A stretch of 64,000 bases of DNA from positions 3,655,501 through 3,719,500 of the forward strand of contig NZ_CP080025.1 in NCBI RefSeq assembly GCF_020463795.1, in the 5' to 3' direction. Origin of the DNA: Echinicola marina. GTDB lineage: Bacteria; Bacteroidota; Bacteroidia; Cytophagales; Cyclobacteriaceae. Positions 34,805 through 44,345 of this stretch are shown piece after piece (positions within the stretch are counted from its first letter, which is position 1; every line of letters begins with the position of its first letter). Position numbers and translations under genes: made by a program. The notes under the pieces are model-generated. The model made no database searches. It worked only from the letters and a program-made list of their open reading frames with translations, and was not told where the DNA came from.

Positions 34805-35485
34805 ATGCTTCGCCTGAATACGCAGTTTTCAGATAATACGGATAATCCAAATAAGGAGGATATCGTACCCCTTGTGGGTAATTCTGTTGGTACGCTAACA
34901 GATGAATTGTTATGGGATCGAGTGAAAATGGGAGAAGATGAGGCACTTGCTGAAATATATACCCGCTATGCAGACAAACTTTTTAATTATGGGACCCAAA
35001 TAACCAATGATCGGGACTTGGCATATGATATTGTCCAAGATGTCTTTTTGTATATGGTCTCTAAAAAGCACCAATTGGGAGAAATCAAATCCGTAAAAAA
35101 TTACCTGTATTCATCCTATCGTAGAAAATTGTTACGGGTCTTAAAGCGTAACAGAAAGATAAAACTCAATGAAGATTATGAGCGGTTGGATGGTTTTAAA
35201 ATGGAAGTGGAAGCTGATTTCTATGCCTTGACTACACCTTTTACCTTAGATATAAAAAAGCTTCTTCATAAAATCAGCAATGACTTACCTGTAAGACAAA
35301 GGGAAATCATTTCACTCTATTTTTTTGAACAGCTTTCCTATAAGGAGATTGCTGGGATAATGGATTTTTCCAATTTACGTTCCGCTCGAAATCTACTTTA
35401 TAAGGCACTTAACAATATGTCCGAGGTCTTGAAAAAACATGAAGACGTACTTTTTCTATTGGTTTTATTGTTCAATATACTTTGA
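34805..35485 (+). CDS. ECF RNA polymerase sigma factor (FecI-like, sigma-70 family)
   Basis: Alternative sigma factor of 226 residues that should direct RNA polymerase to this locus's promoters. Region 2 is DEALAEIYTRYADKLFNYGT to DIVQDVFLYM; region 4 is LPVRQREIISLYFFEQLSYK and EIAGIMDFSNLRSARNLLYK, the helix-turn-helix. It has a 35-residue N-terminal extension and a hydrophobic tail (VLFLLVLLFNIL), both common in Bacteroidota ECF factors next to FecR. ATG at 34805. The FecR-type anti-sigma gene follows 233 bases later. Transposition of the IS just upstream could affect its expression. Confidence 0.9.
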   Translation: MLRLNTQFSDNTDNPNKEDIVPLVGNSVGTLTDELLWDRVKMGEDEALAEIYTRYADKLFNYGTQITNDRDLAYDIVQDVFLYMVSKKHQLGEIKSVKNYLYSSYRRKLLRVLKRNRKIKLNEDYERLDGFKMEVEADFYALTTPFTLDIKKLLHKISNDLPVRQREIISLYFFEQLSYKEIAGIMDFSNLRSARNLLYKALNNMSEVLKKHEDVLFLLVLLFNIL

Positions 35486-35718
35486 CTTTTTAAAACTCTT
35501 TGAAATTTCTATTTAGAGTTATTTCTATTCACCTCAGTCTTCCTGATTCTGACTTAAAAACCACATGGATTAGGGCTTTTGTAATCATTTCATTTAAGCA
35601 GATTTTACCTAGATTACTTTTTTCGAAAAAAAATCTCCCTTTTTCCGATGTCACTTTTTGAATGTGTGTCTCTAAGTAATCAATAAAGTAAAATTGATTT
35701 CAATCTAGAGATATATAA

Positions 35719-36774
35719 ATGGAATTCAAGCCAAAGAACGAATCTGATTTTCTGAAAAATACATTTTTTATCAAATGGGTAAGTGAGCCAAACGACCATA
35801 GCAACAGGTACTGGGAAAAGTGGTGCAGGAACAATCCTGATAAGATAAAAATGTTCAACAATGCCAGACTGATAGCCAAAAAACTGAAGCCTGTTGAAGA
35901 AAATAAAATGGATGAAGAAAGATTCTATAAAGGTTTGGATCAACTTATCCTGGCCAACCATAAGAGTGATGAGGAAGGTAGTAGCAGATATTATGCTGTG
36001 AAGAAACCTGGAATTTTCACTTGGGGAGGGTCTATAGCGGCATCTATTCTTCTTTTGGGAATGATGATGCTTTCTTACAGTATTTGGTTCAACAAACCAA
36101 AGGAAGAGGTTATTGCAGTGAGTATTCCAACAATATATAAATCAGCCCCAAAAGGCATAAAAAAGACAGTCATGCTTCCTGATGGGTCTAAGGTGGTATT
36201 GAATTCAGGTAGTAGCATAAGTTATCCTGAAACTTTTGGCAATACTAGAGAAATAGATTTGAAAGGACAGGCATTTTTTGATGTGGAAAGGGATACAGCA
36301 AGGCCCTTTATAGTTAAAAGTGGGGAATTGGAGACCAGGGTATTAGGAACCTCTTTCGATATCAAGGCATATGATGGCCAAAACAAACTCCATGTAGCTG
36401 TGGTAACAGGGAAGGTCCGTGTGAGCACGGGCAATGGAATAGAAAGCCATATTACTCCAACAGAAGCCATTTTTTATGACAGGAAAACCAATGCAATGAG
36501 CAAGGATTTCTATGATTATGAATTATTGGTGGGCTGGAAAGAAAAGATCCTAAAATTTCAGGATACGCAGTACGATGAGGTTTTTGAACAGCTCTCCAAC
36601 TGGTATGATGTCTCCTTTGTCATTGAAAAGGATGTAACACTTGAAGGAGACTATACAGGGAGGTTTGAAGACCAAAGCCTAAAAAATGTTCTGATGGGAA
36701 TGGAATATTCTGCTGGAATAAAATTCGAAATACAGGGACAAACAGTATTGGTGAAATCCAAGGACAATACATAA
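35719..36774 (+). CDS. FecR-family anti-sigma factor
   Basis: Inner-membrane regulator of 351 residues that relays the state of the SusC receptor to the sigma factor. The N-terminal cytoplasmic part (about 1-95) binds sigma; one membrane segment lies at about residues 100-122 (GGSIAASILLLGMMMLSYSI); the periplasmic FecR domain has TVMLPDGSKVVLNSGSSISY, LKGQAFFDVERD and LGTSFDIKAYDG; the end (YDEVFEQLSNWYDVSFVIEK) is the usual STN-like closing domain. It starts with ATG at 35719. SusC follows 47 bases after the stop. Confidence 0.92.
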   Translation: MEFKPKNESDFLKNTFFIKWVSEPNDHSNRYWEKWCRNNPDKIKMFNNARLIAKKLKPVEENKMDEERFYKGLDQLILANHKSDEEGSSRYYAVKKPGIFTWGGSIAASILLLGMMMLSYSIWFNKPKEEVIAVSIPTIYKSAPKGIKKTVMLPDGSKVVLNSGSSISYPETFGNTREIDLKGQAFFDVERDTARPFIVKSGELETRVLGTSFDIKAYDGQNKLHVAVVTGKVRVSTGNGIESHITPTEAIFYDRKTNAMSKDFYDYELLVGWKEKILKFQDTQYDEVFEQLSNWYDVSFVIEKDVTLEGDYTGRFEDQSLKNVLMGMEYSAGIKFEIQGQTVLVKSKDNT

Positions 36775-36821
36775 TGTAAACTCATATGATTATTAATAAC
36801 ATAATTTTCAACTAACCCAGA

Positions 36822-39800
36822 ATGATTATGAAACAACACGTACCAATTTTAAATTTTAGCAGGATGGTATGGATGCCATTTTTGCTGGCATTTGTAATGT
36901 TAAGCCATACCCTGACTGCTAGGGTCAACAGCTCACAAGACAAGAGCATTGAGGAAGTGTACCTTACCATTCATGCCAATCAGCAAGAGCTTTATTCCAT
37001 TTTTGAGGAAATAGAAAGGAAGACAGGTTATGCCTTTGCCTATGAGAAGCAAAGGCTGGGAAATGTGCCTCCGCAAGATTTGTCCGTTCAAAATGGTACC
37101 TTATTATCGGCATTGGAGGAGCTTTCAAGAAATGCCAAATTACGCTTTAAAAGTATCAATAATACCATCCATGTTTCCAAACAAGAAGAAGAGGTTATGG
37201 TGGAAAACGTAGTGTTTGATAAAACAGTGAAGGGTGTGGTAACCTCTGCAGTTGATGGCATGGCCATTCCAGGAGCAACTGTAAGCATTAAGGGGACCAC
37301 AACAGGAACTGCAACGGATATTGACGGGGCTTTTTCTATTACCGTTCCTGACGAGGAGTCAATACTGATCTTTTCTTTTGTGGGATACAAGCCTCAAGAG
37401 ATAAGAGTTGGTAATCAGTCGATCATCGAAGTAGCCTTGGAAGAGGATCTTCAGGGTTTGGAAGAAGTGGTTGTAGTAGGCTTTGGTACCCAGAAAAAAA
37501 TCAATGTAACTGGTGCTGTGGCAGATGTAGATGGTGACGTACTTTCAAGAAGACCTGTAACCAATGCTGCTTCCATGTTACAGGGTAGGTTACCAGGTGT
37601 AAGGGTAGTGCAAAATTCCGGTCAACCTGGAAATGAAGGCCTTGGGATCCAGATCAGGGGCCAAGGTACTTTCAGTGGTGCGGGTTCTAATCCATTGGTC
37701 CTAATAGATGGTGTAGAAGGTAGTTTATCCGATATCTCTCCAAATGATATAGAGAATGTCTCTGTCCTTAAGGACGCCGCTTCAGCTTCAATCTATGGTT
37801 CTAGGGCTGCCAATGGTGTGATCTTGGTAACTACCAAAAAGGGAACAAAGGGGGGACTGAGAATAGATTATAATGGTAATTATGCGATTAATACACCTTC
37901 CAGAATGCCGGAATTTATTACCAATTCTGCAGAATATATGGAAATGTTCAACGAGGCAAAGTTGAATACCAATATCACTACTGGCCTGTACACACAAGAA
38001 CAAATTGACATGTACAGAAATGCTACGGATAGGAATAAATATCCCAATGCTGATTGGGTGGACATCATGTTTAACCCTGCACCGACGCAAAATCATTATT
38101 TGTCGTTCAATGGGGGCGAGAAACTGACCACTTATAATGTGTCCCTGGGATATGTCAATCAAGAAGGGGTGATGAAGGGCTTTGATTATGAGCGCTATAA
38201 CTTCAGGGTAAACCTGAATTCCGCTTTGAATGAAAATATCAAATTCGGTACTAACCTGTCTTTAAAAAGGGGAGACCGATCTAACCCGCGACAAGGTGGG
38301 GTGGATATGTTCTTGTCCACTTTGTCACAAGCACCAACCTATTTGCCCACCTTACCTGATGGTTCTGGAAGGTATGCATATAAGGCTTTTCCTTTTGAAA
38401 GCAATAATAAAAATCCTGTGGCCATTGTTGAAAATGGCGTGCTCAATACCCTAGTGGACCATTCGGTGAATGCCCAGGCCTGGACAGAATTTCAATTGGT
38501 ACCCGGATTAAAATGGTATACCAAGGGGGCTGTGGTAGCAGATTTTTTCAAAAGTAAAGATTGGAGGCCTGCAGTACCTTTATATAACTACCATACAGGA
38601 GATTTTATGACTGATTTGGATGTAGGAGGCAGGGGACTTATGATCGATGCTTATCAGGAGATCTATACCAATTTGTTTACTTACTTGAATTACGAGAAAA
38701 GCATTGGTGAAAAGCATCATATAAATTTACAGGGTGGATATAGCCAAGAGAGTGAAAATTACGAATTCCTTAGAGGTTATAGAGAGCGTTTTTCCAGTAA
38801 TGAACTATTGGAACTTAATGCGGGTAGTCCAGCGGTACAAAATGCTTCTGGAACCAGTAATGCATGGGCCATACAGTCTTTCTTCGGGCGTGCAGGATAT
38901 AATTATGACGAACGCTATTTGTTAGAAGTGAACCTACGATATGACGGGACCAGTAGGTTGAGCCCTGATACTAGGTGGGGTGCTTTCCCTTCTGTCTCTG
39001 CAGGATGGAGGGTTTCTGAAGAGTCATTTATTACTGATGGAAATATCAACTGGTTAAATGACCTTAAGCTTAGGGCTTCTTATGGTGAATTGGGAAACCA
39101 GAACATAGGACTATATCCTTACCAGGATATATTATTATTCACAGGTGCATATCCGTTTGATAATGCAGACCTGTCCACCGGGGTCGCCCAAACCAGGCTA
39201 TCCAATGCCAATATCAAATGGGAAACCACTAAGGTGACGGATATTGGTTTGGACATGTTAATATTCAATGGATTGAGTGTGACGGTAGATTGGTATAGAA
39301 AGGTGACTTCAGATATTTTAAGGGATTCTCAATTGGCAGGGGTAGTGGGATTGACTCCTCCTACCATTAATGATGGGGTGATGCAAAATACCGGCTTGGA
39401 ATTTAGTATGAATTACAGGAATTATTTAAAAGATGGAGGGTTGAAAGGACTGACTTATGAAGCAGGCTTTTATATAGACCGCTTCAGAAATAAATTGGTA
39501 GAATATGGAGCGGAGCAGATCAGTGGTAACAATATTTATCGCGAGGGATTACCTTGGGGCAGCTATTATATGCTGGAATGGGAAGGCATCTTCCAAACTG
39601 AGGAGGAAGTTAACAATTCTCCAAAGCAATTCAATGATAATACCACGCCTGGAGATTTGAAGTTCAAGGATCAAAACGGTGATAATGTAATCAATGCAGA
39701 TGACCGAGTAGTTATAGGGAATCCATTTCCAAAGTTTGAATATTCTTTTAACCTTGGGGCTTCTTATAAGGGATTTGACTTTTCTGCTTTTTTTCAAGGG

Positions 39801-40208
39801 GTACAAAAGAGAGATGTTTTTGTAAACAATTGGGGAACAATACCATTTGTGCAAGGTGCCGTACCAACAGTGGATTGGAGAAACCGTTGGACTCCTGAAA
39901 ACCCTTCAACCACTATGCCTAAGATGTACTGGGGATGGAATGATGGTGGTAAGATTTCTAGAGCATCTACCTATTTCCTACAGGATGCCAGCTATTTGAG
40001 AATGAAAAATTTGGTGCTAGGATATAGCTTTAATGAAGTCATTTTGAATAAGCTAAGGCTTAACAAACTGAGGGTCTATTTCTCAGGGGATAATTTGTTT
40101 ACTATCACTGATTATCCTGGATTAGATCCTGAAAGGGGTGGAAATGGAAATTTCGTAAACTATCCACAGAATAAGATTTATTCTTTTGGCCTTCAGGTTC
40201 AACTTTAA
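36822..40208 (+). CDS. SusC/RagA-type TonB-dependent transporter with STN domain
   Basis: Outer-membrane import channel of 1128 residues, paired with SusD. Order: signal peptide (about 1-34, MVWMPFLLAFVMLSHTLTAR), STN signalling domain about 45-125 (LTIHANQQELYSIFEEIERK), carboxypeptidase-regulatory-like beta domain about 135-215 (GTATDIDGAFSITVP), TonB box region LEEVVVVGFGTQKK, plug about 225-345, and a barrel to the C-terminus ending IYSFGLQVQL. The STN domain is the partner of FecR in trans-envelope signalling, matching the sigma/FecR genes upstream. ATG at 36822 or 36828 are both possible. Substrate expected to be an oligosaccharide. Confidence 0.95.
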   Translation: MIMKQHVPILNFSRMVWMPFLLAFVMLSHTLTARVNSSQDKSIEEVYLTIHANQQELYSIFEEIERKTGYAFAYEKQRLGNVPPQDLSVQNGTLLSALEELSRNAKLRFKSINNTIHVSKQEEEVMVENVVFDKTVKGVVTSAVDGMAIPGATVSIKGTTTGTATDIDGAFSITVPDEESILIFSFVGYKPQEIRVGNQSIIEVALEEDLQGLEEVVVVGFGTQKKINVTGAVADVDGDVLSRRPVTNAASMLQGRLPGVRVVQNSGQPGNEGLGIQIRGQGTFSGAGSNPLVLIDGVEGSLSDISPNDIENVSVLKDAASASIYGSRAANGVILVTTKKGTKGGLRIDYNGNYAINTPSRMPEFITNSAEYMEMFNEAKLNTNITTGLYTQEQIDMYRNATDRNKYPNADWVDIMFNPAPTQNHYLSFNGGEKLTTYNVSLGYVNQEGVMKGFDYERYNFRVNLNSALNENIKFGTNLSLKRGDRSNPRQGGVDMFLSTLSQAPTYLPTLPDGSGRYAYKAFPFESNNKNPVAIVENGVLNTLVDHSVNAQAWTEFQLVPGLKWYTKGAVVADFFKSKDWRPAVPLYNYHTGDFMTDLDVGGRGLMIDAYQEIYTNLFTYLNYEKSIGEKHHINLQGGYSQESENYEFLRGYRERFSSNELLELNAGSPAVQNASGTSNAWAIQSFFGRAGYNYDERYLLEVNLRYDGTSRLSPDTRWGAFPSVSAGWRVSEESFITDGNINWLNDLKLRASYGELGNQNIGLYPYQDILLFTGAYPFDNADLSTGVAQTRLSNANIKWETTKVTDIGLDMLIFNGLSVTVDWYRKVTSDILRDSQLAGVVGLTPPTINDGVMQNTGLEFSMNYRNYLKDGGLKGLTYEAGFYIDRFRNKLVEYGAEQISGNNIYREGLPWGSYYMLEWEGIFQTEEEVNNSPKQFNDNTTPGDLKFKDQNGDNVINADDRVVIGNPFPKFEYSFNLGASYKGFDFSAFFQGVQKRDVFVNNWGTIPFVQGAVPTVDWRNRWTPENPSTTMPKMYWGWNDGGKISRASTYFLQDASYLRMKNLVLGYSFNEVILNKLRLNKLRVYFSGDNLFTITDYPGLDPERGGNGNFVNYPQNKIYSFGLQVQL

Positions 40209-40234
40209 TTCTCCCAATCAAAAACTAAGCGATT

Positions 40235-41758
40235 ATGAAAAGGATAAAACAACATATTTTAATCATATTGACGATAACATTGATGGCGGGCTGTGATGGA
40301 TTCCTTGATAAAAACCCTACAGATCAGTTATCATCCAATCTGTTTTGGAAATCCAAATCTGACTTTGATAATGCTCTCACGGCAATATATGGGACCATTC
40401 AAAATTCCATGTACTCCTTCGGAGCACCTAATTTGGATGTGCTGACCGATAATGGTTATGGACAGCATAATTATTGGGGGTCTAGGGAAATTGTACAAGG
40501 TAATATCAATCCCACTTCTGGTGGCTATGTGTCCGATATTTATAGGTCTAGCTATCAGGCTATCTCAAGGATAAATATTTTCTTGGATCAATTATCCAGT
40601 TATGTAGGTACTGATATTAGTGTAGACCAGAGAGGGATTTATGAGGGCGAGGCAAAGTTCTTTAGGGCCTATTATTATTTTGAACTATACAAAGCTTATG
40701 GAGCTGTACCCATTGTACTGGAACCATTGAATCTAGATAACCAACATCAGGAGAAACAACCTGAATCAGCTGTATTTGACCAAATAACTGATGATCTAAA
40801 TGAAGCCATTGGGAAGCTTAGCGCAGTTCCGTTTAGTGATGGAGGAGGACATGCCGTTAAATCTTCAGCTGAGGGCTTGTTATTGAGAGCGCTGATGTAC
40901 AATGCTTACGATGAAAATGGGAATGCAAAAGCTGAAATTCTTCAGTCTGCCAAGGGATTAGCTACCTCACTAATGGGAGTAGGTTATGATTTGTCTGAGG
41001 AATATGTAGATGTATTTAAGGATGCTACGCAGGAAGGAAATGAGGAAATTATATTCTCGATCAAGTTTTTGGCTCCTGATAATGCCACAGCAATGGACCA
41101 GTGGTATGGTGATTGGTTTGTGATAAGCCCGCTTCAGAATTTTGTGGATGATTATGAATGCACTGACGGACTTCCATATGGAGAATCACCATTAACAAAT
41201 ACAGAGCAACCCTTTAATAATAGGGATAGCAGATTGGCCAAAACAGTATTTAAAGATTTTGTTGACTGGGGCGATGGAAATACTCATACCCCTTCCAATG
41301 GTGGTCCAACAACATTTGGTTTGAAGAAATTCCTGACACCTAGCTTGATTCCATATGGTTATTCTACTAGAAGTCAACAGGATTGGGTTCTGCTTAGATA
41401 TGCTGATGTATTATTGATGTTTGCAGAAATTGAGAATGAACTTTCAGGTCCCAATTCTGAGGTATATGATGCAGTCAATGAGGTCAGGTTCAGATCTGAT
41501 ATGCCAGAATTGCCGGATGGACTTTCCAAGGAAGAGATGCGTGAGCGGATCAGACATGAACGAAGGATTGAATTGGCCTTTGAAGGTTTAAGGCTTTATG
41601 ACCTGAAAAGATGGAGGATTGCAGAAGAAGTCCTAAATAATGTTGAGGACGGAATCGTCGGTTATCATTATGAAGATAAGTTTTTTCATTGGCCGATTCC
41701 ACAGTCAGAAATAGATATTAGCCAAGGGGTATTGGAACAAAATCCCGATTATCAATAA
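40235..41758 (+). CDS. SusD/RagB-type surface glycan-binding lipoprotein
   Basis: 507-residue lid of the SusCD importer. Lipoprotein signal with LMAGC, Cys20 lipidated; the following DGFLDKNP is acidic, as in surface-exported Bacteroidota lipoproteins. RagB/SusD N-terminal region: FWKSKSDFDNALTAIYGTIQ; TPR-like helices include GEAKFFRAYYYFELYKAYG with VPIVLEP; the C-terminal ERRIELAFEGLRLYDLKRWR and FFHWPIPQSEIDISQGVLEQ are classical. It follows SusC by 26 bases and is in the same operon. Confidence 0.95.
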   Translation: MKRIKQHILIILTITLMAGCDGFLDKNPTDQLSSNLFWKSKSDFDNALTAIYGTIQNSMYSFGAPNLDVLTDNGYGQHNYWGSREIVQGNINPTSGGYVSDIYRSSYQAISRINIFLDQLSSYVGTDISVDQRGIYEGEAKFFRAYYYFELYKAYGAVPIVLEPLNLDNQHQEKQPESAVFDQITDDLNEAIGKLSAVPFSDGGGHAVKSSAEGLLLRALMYNAYDENGNAKAEILQSAKGLATSLMGVGYDLSEEYVDVFKDATQEGNEEIIFSIKFLAPDNATAMDQWYGDWFVISPLQNFVDDYECTDGLPYGESPLTNTEQPFNNRDSRLAKTVFKDFVDWGDGNTHTPSNGGPTTFGLKKFLTPSLIPYGYSTRSQQDWVLLRYADVLLMFAEIENELSGPNSEVYDAVNEVRFRSDMPELPDGLSKEEMRERIRHERRIELAFEGLRLYDLKRWRIAEEVLNNVEDGIVGYHYEDKFFHWPIPQSEIDISQGVLEQNPDYQ

Positions 41759-41877
41759 ATATCAATAGATTAAATAGAAATGCTTTGGGAATCCCCAAGG
41801 CTTTTCTACATTTAGGGCAAATAGACTATATAGCCCTGGGGTAATGAACAGTTTTAAAGAATATATATTTTAGTAGA

Positions 41878-44331
41878 ATGAAAAAGCTTTTTAGAAAAGC
41901 CCTTCCACTTCTGGGAGGTTTGGTGTTACTAGGACATAATCTGTGGGCGCAAAAAGCGGATTTAAGCCTTTATTTTAAGCAACCTGCAGGTAATTATCTG
42001 GAATCCTTGCCTATAGGCAATGGGGAGCTGGGGGGAATGATCTTTGGCAATCCCAATAGGGACCGCATAGTACTTAATGAAAAATCCTTATGGTCAGGTG
42101 GTGTGCAGGATGCCGATAGGGAAAATGCCCATGAATACCTGGATGATATCCAAAAGTTATTACTTGAAGGCAAAAACAGGGAGGCAGAGGCACTCTTGCA
42201 AAAGAATTTTGTCAGTAAGGGCCCCGGATCTGGCAGAGGTAGGGGGGCCAATGTAAGTTATGGTAGTTACCAGACCCTTGGTGACCTTTGGATTACATGG
42301 AAGGATACAACCGCCGATTATGCTGATTATTCAAGGATATTGGATATAGAAAATGCCCTGGCCCAAACAACATGGACGAGGGAAGGTGTAGATTATATCC
42401 AAGAGGCATTTTCTAGTATTGAGGATAAGGTGATATTGATCAAACTTTCCGCCTCTGAAAAGAAAAAACTCAGCTTTAGCATTGGCCTGACCAGAAAGGA
42501 AAATGCCAGTACTGAAGCGATTGGACAGGAACAACTGCTAATGACTGGACAACTCCCCAATGGGGATCTTCCTGGGATGAAGTTTGCCTCGGCAATTAAG
42601 CTTGTCGCCCAAGGAGGGAATGTAAATAGCAAGGAGGGTAAAATTGTCGTGGAAGGCGCCAATACTTGCTATTTGATTATGGCTGCCGCAACGGATTTCA
42701 ATATAGAGGACCCTAAAACAAGGGCTGCCAATCCAGTAGATGTGGTGAATGAAAGGCTAAGGGCATTTAAAATAAAAGGGGCACAAAAACGCCATATTGA
42801 TGGCTATCAGGAATATTTTAAGAGAAATACCTTTGTGCTGGACCATCAGGATGAAGAAGTCAACAGCTTGAGTACTCCTGAAAGGTTACAAAGATATGCT
42901 GATGGAAAGGAAGATGCTCAGTTGCCAGTATTGTATTATAATTACGGCAAGTACTTGATGATTGCTTCTTCTCAGCCTGGCCAATTGCCGGCAAATTTGC
43001 AAGGAATCTGGGCACCTGAATACCAAGCCCCCTGGAATGGGGATTATCACTTGGATATAAACTTACAAATGAACTATTGGGTGGCCGAGCAAGTAGGTTT
43101 GGGAGATTTGGCAGAACCTGTACACCAGTTTGCCGCTGATTTGGTAGAACATGGAGAGAAAACGGCAAAAGCATACTATAACGCACCGGGATGGGTGGCT
43201 CATGTCATCAGTAATCCATGGAGGTATACTTCCCCAGGGGAAGGAGCGAGTTGGGGATCTACCATGACGGGGGGAGCTTGGTTGTCAGAACATATTTGGG
43301 AACATTATAGGTTTACCCGGGACACGGCTTTTTTGGCCGCTTATTATCCGGTGTTGAAAGGTGCTGCTCAGTTTTTGTCATCGGTGCTGATCGAAGAACC
43401 TGAAAATCAGTATTTGGTTACCGCCCCTTCTAATTCTCCAGAAAATACCTATGTGAAGCCCAATGGCTATAGAGGTCATACCGTAATGGGACCGACGATG
43501 GATATGCAAATCAGCAGGGAGCTTTTTGGAAGTACCATCAAAGCGGCTGAAATACTTGGGGTAGACAAAGCTTTTGCTCAGCAATTAGCCGAAAAACGTT
43601 CAAGACTTGCTCCCAACACCATAGGAGCTGAAGGAGATCTCAATGAATGGTTGCATGATTGGAAGGATGCAGATCCTAAACATCGCCATGTTTCGCATTT
43701 GTATGGTTTGCACCCTTATGATGAAATTACCCCTTGGGATACTCCCGAATTGGCCAAAGCGGCAATCAAAACCTTGGAAATGAGGGGTGATGGTGGTACA
43801 GGCTGGAGTCGTGCTTGGAAAATTAATTTTTGGTCCAGATTGGGAGATGGAGACCACGCCCTATTATTACTGAAAAAATTATTGCAGCCTGTTGGAGGTG
43901 ATGGCACCAAGATGGTCATGAGCAATGGGGGAACCTATCCCAATTTATTCTGCGCACATCCACCATTCCAAATCGATGGTAATTTTGGCGGAGCAGCGGG
44001 AATCGCAGAGATGCTTTTCCAAAGTCAAGGTCAGGATGAAACCATTCGACTTATTCCTGCATTGCCTAGTGACGATGCTTGGCAAAACGGTAGTGTAAAA
44101 GGAATGCGGGGCAGAGGAGCCTTTAAGGTTGATTTCTCTTGGGAAAATGGAAATATTGTAAAGGCCTCTATCGAATCCTTGGCAGGGTCAGCCTGTAGTG
44201 TATTGGTGCCAGCCAGAATGAAGGTGAGCACCCTTAAAGGCAAGACACTGCTGGAGAATTCAGGTAATGCAGCAAAAGTAATGTCCTTTGATACAGAGAA
44301 AGGAGAAAAGTATATTTTGACCGAAATCTAA
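41878..44331 (+). CDS. GH95 glycoside hydrolase (alpha-L-fucosidase / alpha-L-galactosidase)
   Basis: Secreted enzyme of 817 residues that releases terminal alpha-L-fucose (or alpha-L-galactose, also known in GH95). Signal peptide about 1-23 (LLGGLVLLGHNLWAQ). The N-terminal beta domain starts ESLPIGNGELGGMIFGNPNR and NEKSLWSGG. In the (alpha/alpha)6 barrel, INLQMNYWVAEQ, APSNSPENTY and FQIDGNFGGAAGIAEML are the GH95 active-site blocks; the Glu of SPEN and the Asp of IDGNFGG correspond to catalytic residues known in the family. Complete length. It lies 119 bases after SusD and 14 bases before the next gene. Confidence 0.93.
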   Translation: MKKLFRKALPLLGGLVLLGHNLWAQKADLSLYFKQPAGNYLESLPIGNGELGGMIFGNPNRDRIVLNEKSLWSGGVQDADRENAHEYLDDIQKLLLEGKNREAEALLQKNFVSKGPGSGRGRGANVSYGSYQTLGDLWITWKDTTADYADYSRILDIENALAQTTWTREGVDYIQEAFSSIEDKVILIKLSASEKKKLSFSIGLTRKENASTEAIGQEQLLMTGQLPNGDLPGMKFASAIKLVAQGGNVNSKEGKIVVEGANTCYLIMAAATDFNIEDPKTRAANPVDVVNERLRAFKIKGAQKRHIDGYQEYFKRNTFVLDHQDEEVNSLSTPERLQRYADGKEDAQLPVLYYNYGKYLMIASSQPGQLPANLQGIWAPEYQAPWNGDYHLDINLQMNYWVAEQVGLGDLAEPVHQFAADLVEHGEKTAKAYYNAPGWVAHVISNPWRYTSPGEGASWGSTMTGGAWLSEHIWEHYRFTRDTAFLAAYYPVLKGAAQFLSSVLIEEPENQYLVTAPSNSPENTYVKPNGYRGHTVMGPTMDMQISRELFGSTIKAAEILGVDKAFAQQLAEKRSRLAPNTIGAEGDLNEWLHDWKDADPKHRHVSHLYGLHPYDEITPWDTPELAKAAIKTLEMRGDGGTGWSRAWKINFWSRLGDGDHALLLLKKLLQPVGGDGTKMVMSNGGTYPNLFCAHPPFQIDGNFGGAAGIAEMLFQSQGQDETIRLIPALPSDDAWQNGSVKGMRGRGAFKVDFSWENGNIVKASIESLAGSACSVLVPARMKVSTLKGKTLLENSGNAAKVMSFDTEKGEKYILTEI

Positions 44332-44345
44332 GCACCAGGCCTTTT